A stretch of 64,000 bases of DNA. It comes from Synechococcus sp. WH 7805 (lineage in GTDB: Bacteria; Cyanobacteriota; Cyanobacteriia; PCC-6307; Cyanobiaceae). Where the stretch lies: positions 1-64,000 of the forward strand of contig NZ_CH724168.1 in NCBI RefSeq assembly GCF_000153285.1, in the 5' to 3' direction. A program made the translations under genes and the position numbers. The notes under the pieces are model-generated. The model was not told the origin of the DNA. It saw only the letters and a program-made list of their open reading frames with translations, and did not search any database. Shown piece after piece: positions 56,600-64,000 of this stretch. The stretch's first letter is position 1. Every line of letters starts with the position of its first letter.

Positions 56600-58783
56600 A
56601 TCGAAGCGGTCCAGCTCCATCACCTTCACCCAGGCTTTGACGAAGTCGGCCACAAAGCGGCTGCTGCCGTCGTTCTGGGCGTACACCTCAACAATGGCGC
56701 GAAGCTGGCTGTTGGATCCGAACACCAAATCGGCGCGGCTGGCGCTCCAGCGTTCGGCTCCGCTTGCACTGTCGTGACCGACATACGCATCCTGGGCTTC
56801 GTTGGTCGGTGTCCAGCGGGTTGTCATGTCCAGCAGGTTCACGCAGAAGTCATTGCTGAGTACGCCGACATTCGTTGTGAACACGCCTTGCCGGTTGCCG
56901 CCGGTGTTGGCGCCCAGCACGCGAAGACCCGCCAGCAGCACGGTCATTTCAGGGGCGCTGAGCGTGAGCAGCTGGGCTTGATCAATGAGCAACTCCTCGG
57001 CCCGCAGGGGAAGGCCGCTGCGTTTCCAGTTGCGGAAGCCGTCCGCCAAGGGCTTGAGCACATTGAAGGAGGCGGTGTCGGTCTGCTCCGGGCCGGCATC
57101 GGTGCGACCGGGGCTGAACGGCACCATGACCGATTGGCCGCCATCAGCGGCAGCCTTCTCCACGGCGGCACACCCTCCCAGTACAACCAGATCGGCAATG
57201 GATACCGACTTGCCATCGGTGCGGCTGCTGTTGAACTCGGACTGAATCGTCTCCAGGGCCGCGAGAACTCCATTCAGCTGCTCGGGCTCGTTCACCTCCC
57301 AGGTGCGTTGGGGCAAGAGCCGGATGCGACCTCCGTTGGCACCCCCGCGGCGATCGGAGCCGCGGAATGTGGATGCTGAGGCCCAGGCTGTTGCCACGAG
57401 GGCGGACATGCTTTGGCCACTGGCCAGGATCTGCTGCTTGAGGTTGCTGATGTCAGCGTCATCGATCAGCGCATGGTTGACGTCAGGAATCGGGTCTTGC
57501 CAGATCTGCACCTCCTCGGGAACCTCCTGGCCGAGGTAAAGAGCACGGGGACCGAGATCGCGATGGGTGAGTTTGAACCAGGCCCGGGCAAACGCATCGG
57601 CGAAGGCCTCCTGGTCCTGATAGAAGCGCCGGGCCACCGGCTCCATGATCGCGTCGTGCCTGAGCGATAGATCAGCGGTGGTCATGATCGGTGCTGACGA
57701 CTTCCCGGCCACATGGGCATCGGGGACCATGTGCTCGGGCTTCACATCCTTGGCCGTCCATTGCCAAGCGCCGGCTGGGCTCTTGGTGAGTTCCCAGTCA
57801 TAGGTGAACATCATCTGGAAATAGCCCTGATCCCAGCGGGTGGGGTTCGGTTTCCAAGCGCCTTCGATGCCACTGCTGATGGTGTGTTCTCCTTTGCCCG
57901 TTTCGTAGCTGTTTCGCCATCCAAGGCCCTGCTCATGGAGAGCAGCACCTTCCGGCTCGGCGCCCAGGTTGCTGTCTGGAGCTGCACCGTGGCACTTGCC
58001 GAACGTGTGACCACCAGCCACCAGGGCCACCGTTTCCTCCACGGTCATGCCCATGCGGGCAAAGGTTTCACGCACGTCGCGACCTGACGCCACAGGATCG
58101 GGTTCGCCACCAGGACCCTCAGGATTCACATAGATGAGCCCCATCTGAACGGCTGCAAGGGGTTGCTCGAGCTCTCCCTTTTCGTTGTGCCGCTCATCGC
58201 TGAGCCAACCGGTTTCCGTCCCCCAGAACACATCCTCTTCCGGTTGCCAAATATCCACACGGCCGCCGGCGAAGCCGAAGGTGCGGAAGCCCATGGATTC
58301 CAGGGCCACATTGCCCGACAGGATGATCAAGTCAGCCCAGGAGATGGCGTTGCCGTACTTGCGTTTGACTGGCCACAGCAGCCGCCGGGCCTTGTCGAGG
58401 TTGGTGTTGTCAGGCCAGCTGTTGAGGGGGGCAAAGCGCTGGTTGCCGTGGCCTGCTCCGCCGCGACCATCGCCCGTGCGATAGGTGCCTGCGCTGTGCC
58501 AAGCCAGACGGATGAACAGTGCTCCGTAATGACCCCAGTCGGCGGGCCACCAGTCCTGGGAATCGGTCATCAGGGCCTGAAGATCAGCCTTCAGGGCGCT
58601 GTAATCAAGTGCGGTAAATGCTGAGGGGTAATCGAAATCGTCGCCCAGCGGATTGGAGGCCGGGTGATGTTGATGCAGGATCCCGAGGTCGATCTGATTG
58701 GGCCACCAATCGCTGTTATCTGTTCTCCCCGCAGGTGTAACGGCTCCCGTGTGACCACTGAATGGGCATTTCAGATCTGACAT
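56588..58783 (-). CDS. katG: catalase-peroxidase
   Basis: A 731-residue haem enzyme. Distal site Arg92, Trp95 and His96 ([11 protein letters not shown]); Tyr of the Met-Tyr-Trp adduct in [10 protein letters not shown]; proximal His in [12 protein letters not shown]. The C-terminal half is the degenerate second peroxidase domain. No signal peptide; a cytoplasmic H2O2 scavenger. Present in some but not all marine Synechococcus. Next to the high-light psbA cluster. Confidence 0.97.
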   Translation of the reverse strand: MSDLKCPFSGHTGAVTPAGRTDNSDWWPNQIDLGILHQHHPASNPLGDDFDYPSAFTALDYSALKADLQALMTDSQDWWPADWGHYGALFIRLAWHSAGTYRTGDGRGGAGHGNQRFAPLNSWPDNTNLDKARRLLWPVKRKYGNAISWADLIILSGNVALESMGFRTFGFAGGRVDIWQPEEDVFWGTETGWLSDERHNEKGELEQPLAAVQMGLIYVNPEGPGGEPDPVASGRDVRETFARMGMTVEETVALVAGGHTFGKCHGAAPDSNLGAEPEGAALHEQGLGWRNSYETGKGEHTISSGIEGAWKPNPTRWDQGYFQMMFTYDWELTKSPAGAWQWTAKDVKPEHMVPDAHVAGKSSAPIMTTADLSLRHDAIMEPVARRFYQDQEAFADAFARAWFKLTHRDLGPRALYLGQEVPEEVQIWQDPIPDVNHALIDDADISNLKQQILASGQSMSALVATAWASASTFRGSDRRGGANGGRIRLLPQRTWEVNEPEQLNGVLAALETIQSEFNSSRTDGKSVSIADLVVLGGCAAVEKAAADGGQSVMVPFSPGRTDAGPEQTDTASFNVLKPLADGFRNWKRSGLPLRAEELLIDQAQLLTLSAPEMTVLLAGLRVLGANTGGNRQGVFTTNVGVLSNDFCVNLLDMTTRWTPTNEAQDAYVGHDSASGAERWSASRADLVFGSNSQLRAIVEVYAQNDGSSRFVADFVKAWVKVMELDRFDLHG

Positions 58784-58823
58784 CGAAAGCGTCTACATCC
58801 ACTTTTGGACCTTATCCATCAGC

Positions 58824-60026
58824 TCAGATGGCCGCCAGCGATCTAGCGCACATCTCCAGGGTCTGAAGCAGCAGTCGGTCGCGTCCTGGAGAGGCGATCA
58901 GCCCAAGACCAAGCGGCTTGTTGTCCATTCCCCCAGTGGGAATGCTGAGTTCAGGAGCCCCGCTTAGGCCAGCCAAGGCATTGAGCAGGATGAGTTGTCC
59001 CACCAGCGAGCCCGCACCACGATCCAGGGAAAAGCTGCCGATCGCTGGGGCTGTGCATGGTGTGATCGGCTGTGCGAGCAGCCCGTGATCACCCAGCACC
59101 GTGGCCAGAGTGTCGCGGACTTGCTGGCGGTGTTGAATCACCTGCTCCTGTGCACCCTTGGACCGGTTCCGCACCATCGCGAGGTTGCGTTCCAACACCG
59201 GTCCCAAGGGCAGATCGTTAGGCAGTGCTGCGAATGTGGCCGCTATCTCATCCCATTGGATCGTCTGAAACAGATTCTGGAGCTGCTGCGGATTCTTCAG
59301 ACCGAAGGTCGCGAGGGGGAGCGCTTCGATCTCGCAGTGGATTGTTTGGCTGAGTTGTTCAGAGCTTTTGATCAAGGCCGAGCGGACGGGGTGTTCGAGA
59401 TCCGTCCAAAGTTCAGGGATCCAGTACAGCCTTGTTGGCGCAGGAGCCTCAGCGGATTGGCGCTGTTTGTTCGAAGAAAGCAGCACCTCGGCTGCCGCTA
59501 GCAGCACCTGCGGGTCACGACTGAACAGACCCGTTGTATCGAGGCTTGGTGCTAGCGGCTGCAGCCCTTGAACGGACACCGCACCATGGCTTGGTCGCCA
59601 ACCCAGCAGACCGCACCAGCTGGCCGGCACGCGAATCGATCCACCGGTGTCGGTGCCCAGTGCCAAGTCCACATCACCCCTGGCTACAGCGGCAGCGCTG
59701 CCGCTGCTTGAGCCACCGGTGATGCACCCAGGGTTGGCACTGTTGGGTGGGCTCCCGGTCCAGGGACTCTCCCCGCTGAGACCGAAGGCAAACTCATCCA
59801 TGGTGGTGCTGCCTGTGCAGATTGCGCCCGCATCAAGCAGTTGTTGAACCGCGGTTGCGTTGCTGAGGCTTGGGGATTGTCGTTTTCGCCAATGGGGGTT
59901 GCCGCAGCCTCGCCGTTCTCCTTTGAGATCGAACAGATCTTTGGCTGCGAAGGTGTGGCCCTGGAGTGGACCTCTCTTGCTTCCGGTCATCTGCAGCCGG
60001 CGAATCCAGATGGTGTCATCTTGCAT
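58824..60026 (-). CDS. amidase (amidase-signature family)
   Basis: A 400-residue serine amidase with the Lys-Ser-Ser triad: Lys in TFAAKDLFDLKG, Ser in GTDTGGSIRVPA, nucleophile region GGSSSGSAAAVARG. Shorter than GatA and not near gatB, so it is probably a general amidase rather than the tRNA amidotransferase subunit. ATG 60026 chosen; an earlier ATG is at 60044. Confidence 0.85.
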   Translation of the reverse strand: MQDDTIWIRRLQMTGSKRGPLQGHTFAAKDLFDLKGERRGCGNPHWRKRQSPSLSNATAVQQLLDAGAICTGSTTMDEFAFGLSGESPWTGSPPNSANPGCITGGSSSGSAAAVARGDVDLALGTDTGGSIRVPASWCGLLGWRPSHGAVSVQGLQPLAPSLDTTGLFSRDPQVLLAAAEVLLSSNKQRQSAEAPAPTRLYWIPELWTDLEHPVRSALIKSSEQLSQTIHCEIEALPLATFGLKNPQQLQNLFQTIQWDEIAATFAALPNDLPLGPVLERNLAMVRNRSKGAQEQVIQHRQQVRDTLATVLGDHGLLAQPITPCTAPAIGSFSLDRGAGSLVGQLILLNALAGLSGAPELSIPTGGMDNKPLGLGLIASPGRDRLLLQTLEMCARSLAAI

Positions 60027-60077
60027 CACATGGGCCGAAGGCAACCTCGAACAGCGTGGGATTGCGGACCGACAGTT

Positions 60078-60947
60078 TTAGCCATAGGGGCCGAAGCGCG
60101 TGGCGCAGGCAGCACCGCAGCGGGCGCCGAGACGGACGGCATCGCCGACCTCCCAGCCAGCGGCGAGTCCAGCGGTGACCCCTGCGGCGAAGCTGTCACC
60201 GCAGCCGTAGGACTCGACCATGGGCCCAGGGAGGGGCTCCGGCGCGTAGCGACCTCCAGGCATCAGGAGGCCTCCATCGGCACCTTCCGTGGTGATTCGC
60301 AGCATGGGGGCGGGATCAGGGGTTCCCTCGGGAAGCTGTTCGCCGGGATCAAGGCCACTGCCGATCAAGGCATCGAGTGGAACCGATGCTTCCCGAAGCA
60401 CAGGCAGACGCAATCTTGGCGTTGCTGTCAGCACCTTGGCGGTGCGGGCAAGGCGCAGGCCAGCGGCATCGGTCGCTGATACGAACACGCCATCGCAGTC
60501 CGCGAGTCGTTCCCAGCCGAGGGCATCCTGCGCGCAGGGGGTGAGTCGATCTCCGATCACGGTGATGGCACGGTCGCCGCCTGGATCCATCAGGCTGATG
60601 CCACGTCGGCTCGGAGTGTCACGCCAGGCGATGACTGGCTCCACCCCCAGCTGCCTGAGCCGTTGTTCACTGCGATGTCCGATCGCATCGCTGCCGAGTG
60701 CGGTGAAAAACAGCACTCGTCTTCCGGTGAGACGTGCCAGCTGAACAGCCACCACCGCACCGGCGCCCGCCGGTTCCTCGAGGGATCGGCAGGCCCGGCT
60801 GATTCGGCCGGGCTGGGGGAGGCAATCCACCTCCAGAAAGGTGACCCATTCCTGATGGCCGATCACGGCCAGGTTCAATGCGGACAGGTCTGGCAGGTCG
60901 CTCAAAGCCACAGGGTTAAGGGACGGGCAGGATGGACTGGGCTGCAT
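60078..60947 (-). CDS. PfkB-family sugar kinase
   Basis: About 289 residues of ribokinase fold: GAGAVVAVQLARLTGRRVLF near the N-terminus and YGCGDSFAAGVTAGLA with the catalytic Asp. Substrate not identifiable. The start overlaps the end of the upstream small membrane protein by about 30 bases, so the pair is coupled; an alternative start is 60962. Confidence 0.85.
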   Translation of the reverse strand: MQPSPSCPSLNPVALSDLPDLSALNLAVIGHQEWVTFLEVDCLPQPGRISRACRSLEEPAGAGAVVAVQLARLTGRRVLFFTALGSDAIGHRSEQRLRQLGVEPVIAWRDTPSRRGISLMDPGGDRAITVIGDRLTPCAQDALGWERLADCDGVFVSATDAAGLRLARTAKVLTATPRLRLPVLREASVPLDALIGSGLDPGEQLPEGTPDPAPMLRITTEGADGGLLMPGGRYAPEPLPGPMVESYGCGDSFAAGVTAGLAAGWEVGDAVRLGARCGAACATRFGPYG

Positions 60948-61482
60948 CCCGAAGGCGGACATTGATCTTGCCGCCCACGGAGTTCACCTTGACTCCGCCG
61001 ATGATGTTGAGCGTCTCCCCATCGGGAGTGCTCACCTGAAGCGTTTCCCCATCAACCGCCCGAATTGAAACTGGGTTGGAGACCTCAGAGACGACAATGG
61101 GGGAGGCCACGTTCACATCACTGTTGACCTCCAGCGGCGTGCTGGTGTCCACTTGGATCGGCCGGCTTAAAGCAACTCCATCTGGAATTTTGACGCTTCC
61201 GCTCACTGGAAGAACCTTGGCTGCCTCCACAGACAGTGCCCCTTCGCTCTTGACGCGCACTGGGGTTTTGAACTGCTCCACGCTCACTCCACCGACGAGC
61301 TTCACCGGCAGAGGCTGACTGAGGGGCAGACCGATGGGGATCGGTTTTCTCAGAATCTGCACGGCAGCGATGGCCACGGCCCAGGCCGCCAGCACCACAG
61401 CCAGAGGCCAGCGACTGGCCATGAGCAGTTCGAACCAGCGGGGATCGTTCGTACGCGTTCGCGTGTCACCGCGCTCGGTCAT
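60916..61482 (-). CDS. membrane-anchored beta-rich hypothetical protein
   Basis: A 188-residue protein: Arg/Thr-rich N-terminus, one transmembrane segment (PLAVVLAAWAVAIAAVQIL), and an extracytoplasmic part of short repeated strands (VKLVGGVSVEQ, VSGSVKIPDGVAL, LEVNSDVNVASPIVV). No named domain recognised; the repeats suggest a beta-solenoid or sheet. Confidence 0.6.
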   Translation of the reverse strand: MTERGDTRTRTNDPRWFELLMASRWPLAVVLAAWAVAIAAVQILRKPIPIGLPLSQPLPVKLVGGVSVEQFKTPVRVKSEGALSVEAAKVLPVSGSVKIPDGVALSRPIQVDTSTPLEVNSDVNVASPIVVSEVSNPVSIRAVDGETLQVSTPDGETLNIIGGVKVNSVGGKINVRLRDAAQSILPVP

Positions 61483-61562
61483 GGCAGCCGTTCAATGCAA
61501 TCAACTCGGTTGTACCGGGTTCTGGACGCGGCAGCATGACTTTGAACGCTCTTTTCTGTCGC

Positions 61563-61832
61563 TCAGAGTTCGTACTCCTCCTCGAAGTGGGCCAGCAACC
61601 CTTTGTAGAGGGCAAGCGTTCCCTCACTTTCTTCTGTGAAACCTTCGGTTTCATAGAGCTGGGCTAGGTGGGTGCTGGCCATGTGCACGCGAGAAAACGC
61701 TTCCGCGTACTCGTTCTGGATGTCTTCTTCTCGGATATCCCGAATCATCGCGGAGATGAATTCAACCTTTTTCTGGGCGGCTTTGATATCAGCCTCCATC
61801 TCCTTGCTGAGCTTGCGGCGCTTGCGAGGCAT
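61563..61832 (-). CDS. small helical hypothetical protein
   Basis: An 89-residue charged helical protein: MPRKRRKLSKEMEADIKAAQ, then HMASTHLAQLYETEGFTEES and an acidic C-terminus. Possibly TPR-like helices. ATG 61832 chosen. Function unknown. Confidence 0.65.
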   Translation of the reverse strand: MPRKRRKLSKEMEADIKAAQKKVEFISAMIRDIREEDIQNEYAEAFSRVHMASTHLAQLYETEGFTEESEGTLALYKGLLAHFEEEYEL

Positions 61833-62099
61833 GCCTCTGATCTGACAGCCCTCAACCATAATGCACTCTCGCGTCTAAGACATAGATGAGAAGAGTTGGA
61901 ATCGATTGCAGCGCAGTCGTCCTTGAGCGTCTGTGCCTGCATGGATTTGCTGGAGTTTGCTTTTAGTTACTCGCGTTGTCACTTGCTTTGTTATCTGATT
62001 TTGATCGATCAACAGGGGGTGATGAGGGCAATGCGTGGTTGCAGCGCTGGCACTCAGGACTTAGCGTGCTAATACAAAGGTACTATCAGCGAAGGAAGC

Positions 62100-62333
62100 G
62101 TGGAGGAATGGCCATTCGTGGATGACCGTGATCTGGAGAGCTTCAAGGGGGCGCAGACTTGCTCGAGTTGCAGCAGCTTTAGGTACGTATCCCTGGCTCA
62201 ATGCCAGGTGCTGGGGTCTTGTCATCTAAAGCAGCGGCTTCTGCCGCCTGGAATGCAGCTCATCCGTAAGTGCAAGGCCTGGTCCCTCGCCACGCCTTGG
62301 GCGATGGGCTCAACTTCTGCAGCTGAGGTTTAA
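62100..62333 (+). CDS. small cysteine-rich hypothetical protein
   Basis: A 77-residue frame (GTG start; GTG 62118 also possible with GGAGG 11 bases upstream). Cys pairs CSSCSSFRYVSLAQCQVLGSC suggest zinc binding. Not recognised as a family. Confidence 0.45.
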   Translation: MEEWPFVDDRDLESFKGAQTCSSCSSFRYVSLAQCQVLGSCHLKQRLLPPGMQLIRKCKAWSLATPWAMGSTSAAEV

Positions 62334-62389
62334 TTACTAGGTGCTGACGCTAGATCTAGATTTAATATTCACCGTCTACATAAGCGTTG

Positions 62390-62623
62390 ATGGCCTGGGA
62401 ATACACGCAGCTCCGTTTTGTTCCACGCGGCAAAAGCTGGACAGGTGAAATTGAAGAGCTTTGGTTGGACGACAAGCAACTGATCTCCAGGAACCAACCA
62501 CAACAGGTGAGTCTGGTAGATCTGATGAATGAGCTTGGTTCCCAGGAGTGGGAGCTGGTGACTTATGCCCAGCCCTTCACCGGCTACCACGGGGGCTGCT
62601 ACACCTTTAAACGCCAACGCTGA
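62390..62623 (+). CDS. small conserved hypothetical protein (DUF4177-like)
   Basis: A 77-residue protein, MAWEYTQLRFVPRGKSWTG, then LVDLMNELGSQEWELVTYAQ and YTFKRQ, with the strand-helix-WELV pattern of DUF4177. ATG 62390 directly follows a TTG. Last typical core-like gene before the AT-rich right end. Confidence 0.7.
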   Translation: MAWEYTQLRFVPRGKSWTGEIEELWLDDKQLISRNQPQQVSLVDLMNELGSQEWELVTYAQPFTGYHGGCYTFKRQR

Positions 62624-63197
62624 GATCAAAAAGGGGAGGGCATTCCCAGGGCCTCCCCAAGAGGCGCAGTGCCGTCCGGACTTCTGACTGCGCTCACTTC
62701 AGTGTGGTTCATAGCGATACACGCTTGCCAGGGGTAAATCACCTACTTATGGGCCGATACGGAGACGGGCACGGCTGGTCTGCATTGGGCAGCGGCAGCT
62801 GAGCCGTATCCCGTAGGGGAACGTGCTATGTGGCGGGGCAGTAGTGGGCCGTCAGCCAGGCTTCAGTTCATTTCTTCTATGCAAAACGATTGTGCGCTGA
62901 TGAGTCTCGTGTTAAATGCAGTGGCGTTACGGATACGTTGCGGATGCGTGCCGTCGCCTTAGCCGTAGTTCTGTCAATCGATTTGCCTGGATTATCAAGG
63001 GTGTGTAACTCTTGATTGGCTGTTGGGAATTGTTCTTAATAAGTACACAGCCATAAGTTATTCGTAACTGGCGCAGTCAAGGCGAAAGATTGCGTAGGCC
63101 GGTGTGCAATACAACGGCTCCTTATACACTCGGATTTGTTTTAAAAAATCCTAAGCAGTGTATATCTGAATTAGCAATTGGTTTGTTATCGCGCTAG
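62624..63197. other. 574-base region without a convincing gene
   Basis: Holds only very short frames, such as a 28-codon minus-strand frame near its left end. It includes a leftward terminator-like hairpin and complementary GATACGG/CCGTATC pairs (about 62756-62810) that could fold on either strand. The right part is AT-rich. No tRNA, tmRNA or known RNA was recognised. Confidence 0.5.
62628..62658 (-). terminator. candidate minus-strand terminator
   Basis: GGGGAGG (62633-62639) pairs with CCTCCCC (62652-62658). On the minus strand it is followed by TTTTT; on the plus strand no T-run follows. It would end a transcript coming leftward from the region 62660-63900. Confidence 0.5.
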
Positions 63198-63431
63198 TTA
63201 AATCCAAAAGTCCTTGCGATATTCAGCAGGACGGATAGGCATTTCATCTTGTCTGAAGTGTTTGCCCTTGAGGAATTGAGCATCCTCTGCACGCTCAGCG
63301 ATGTGTTCTTCCATCTTTGCTTTGATGTATTCGGCTTCGGCAGCTTCAATATCAAACTCAGGTGCAGCGTCAGGTGATGATGCAGTGCCTCGCTCTCCTG
63401 GTTCTAAGTCCCATACTGCCTCTTCTTTTTC
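63198..63431 (-). CDS. open frame in -1 phase after the basic protein, possible frameshift extension
   Basis: Seventy-seven codons, open from directly after a TAA at 63432-63434 to a stop at 63198-63200, with plausible protein character: FDIEAAEAEYIKAKMEEHIA, then KGKHFRQDEMPIRPAEYRKD. It overlaps the end of the upstream gene in the -1 phase at a run CCTAAGAAAAAGAAG. Its first ATG is at 63314 and would give only 38 residues. It may be a frameshift product, the end of a mutated gene, or a short independent gene. Confidence 0.5.
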   Translation of the reverse strand, partial: EKEEAVWDLEPGERGTASSPDAAPEFDIEAAEAEYIKAKMEEHIAERAEDAQFLKGKHFRQDEMPIRPAEYRKDFWI

Positions 63432-63877
63432 TTAGGAGGACCGGGCTTGCGGTGTTTCAAGTTTGCGCGTAGCCCATGCTCCTTCGCCCATTCTTCTTTG
63501 CTCATTTGCTTGGTACTTGTCATAACGCCCTTTAGTGCAGCCGCTTGACGTGCTGTGTCTATGAATGTTGCGTTGGCTTCTGCCTCTACTTCTTGCTTAT
63601 CAGTGACAAACTTCTGATAGAGAAGGTCAACCCGCTGGCGGATTTCGACCATCTCTTCTCTAGTGAATTTGTGCTTACCCGTGATGCCTCCTATTTTGTG
63701 AACGAACTCGTCAACGTCAAGAGTGCTGATGCCGTTGCGTTTTTCTGCGGCTTCACGTACACGTTGCTGTGCCTTAAGTCTTAAGTCCTCGCCGGATTGT
63801 GGCGTGCGTCGTGGGCGACCAGGTCCACGCTTCTCAATCTTCTTCGGCCTACTTATCGGACGTTTACTTTTATGCAT
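63404..63877 (-). CDS. basic hypothetical protein with AT-hook-like motif
   Basis: A 157-residue Lys/Arg-rich protein. The N-terminus contains KRGPGRPRRTP, similar to an AT-hook; the middle is helical (EEMVEIRQRVDLLYQKFVTD) and the end is Pro/Lys-rich (KPGPPKKKKRQYGT). I do not recognise the family. Nearby sequence is AT-rich compared with the rest of the window, which suggests acquired or phage-related DNA. Confidence 0.65.
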   Translation of the reverse strand: MHKSKRPISRPKKIEKRGPGRPRRTPQSGEDLRLKAQQRVREAAEKRNGISTLDVDEFVHKIGGITGKHKFTREEMVEIRQRVDLLYQKFVTDKQEVEAEANATFIDTARQAAALKGVMTSTKQMSKEEWAKEHGLRANLKHRKPGPPKKKKRQYGT

Positions 63878-64000
63878 TACATTTTGCTTGAATCTTTTAT
63901 CAAACTACTCGATAATAGAGCTTAAATCAGATGCGATTTGATCCCTTACTCTTAGTGCATAAATTTTGGTGAGCTTTGACTTCTATATCAGTCTTAGCGA

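Noticed and set aside
62640-63190. tmRNA or RNase P RNA in the gene-poor region
   Set aside because: No tag-peptide codons or recognisable conserved cores seen on either strand.

Overview
The window comes from a GC-rich marine picocyanobacterium, most likely a Synechococcus of the marine subcluster. The evidence is two D1 isoform types (D1:1 with Gln and D1:2 with Glu at position 130 by family numbering), a BicA-type bicarbonate transporter, NdhL and NdhD of the cyanobacterial NDH-1 complex, adjacent plastocyanin and cytochrome c6 genes, a cyAbrB regulator, Nif11-like peptides and an intron-less tRNA-Leu(UAA). KatG is present, as in only some marine Synechococcus. The assignment is inferred from gene content; no rRNA lies in the window.

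Layout. 0-7 kb: end of bicA, pyrC, a GH63 glucosidase, tRNA-Leu, ndhL-DUF3007-trpA, and cyAbrB converging on trpA. 7-12.8 kb: small genes (YciI-like, a cytochrome c, a Nif11-cupin fusion, a four-gene minus-strand run ending in psiE) and a group 2 sigma factor gene split by a perfect 101-bp tandem duplication. 12.8-27 kb: L,D-transpeptidase-like lipoprotein, hisIE, a PTPS-like gene, clpB, then a long minus-strand series: petJ with a coupled Nif11 peptide, petE, an SDR gene, hemE, glgB, a CocE-type hydrolase and small cyanobacterial families. 27-34.8 kb: tamB-like giant gene, ROK kinase, proA-folB-lipase. 34.8-43 kb: a tight minus-strand cluster thrS-DUF1824-glk-thrB-ndhD-M3 peptidase. 43-48.7 kb: small conserved genes, a GH104 muramidase, trpS, a CDF transporter and a DUF697 protein.

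48.7-58.8 kb is the most dynamic region. It holds psbA (D1:1), a GAPDH on the opposite strand, psbA (D1:2), a Tat-exported phosphoesterase, a second identical psbA (D1:2), a FUSC membrane protein, the 3' relic of a further psbA copy, a HIT protein and katG. The repeats here are mosaics: the last intact D1:2 copy has a body identical to the other D1:2 gene but a 3' end and terminator identical to the D1:1 gene. This points to gene conversion and a lost or replaced copy.

58.8-62.6 kb holds an amidase, a PfkB kinase and small conserved proteins. From about 62.6 kb to the end the sequence becomes AT-richer and gene-poor, with one unfamiliar basic protein that may continue by a -1 frameshift. This looks like the edge of an accessory island.

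Functionally the window combines photosynthetic electron transport (D1 isoforms, plastocyanin, cytochrome c6, NDH-1), carbon uptake and glycogen/glucose metabolism (bicA, glgB, glk, GH63, GAPDH), amino acid, pyrimidine and tetrapyrrole synthesis, and stress functions (clpB, katG, psiE, sigma factor). No CRISPR array, transposase or rRNA operon was seen.
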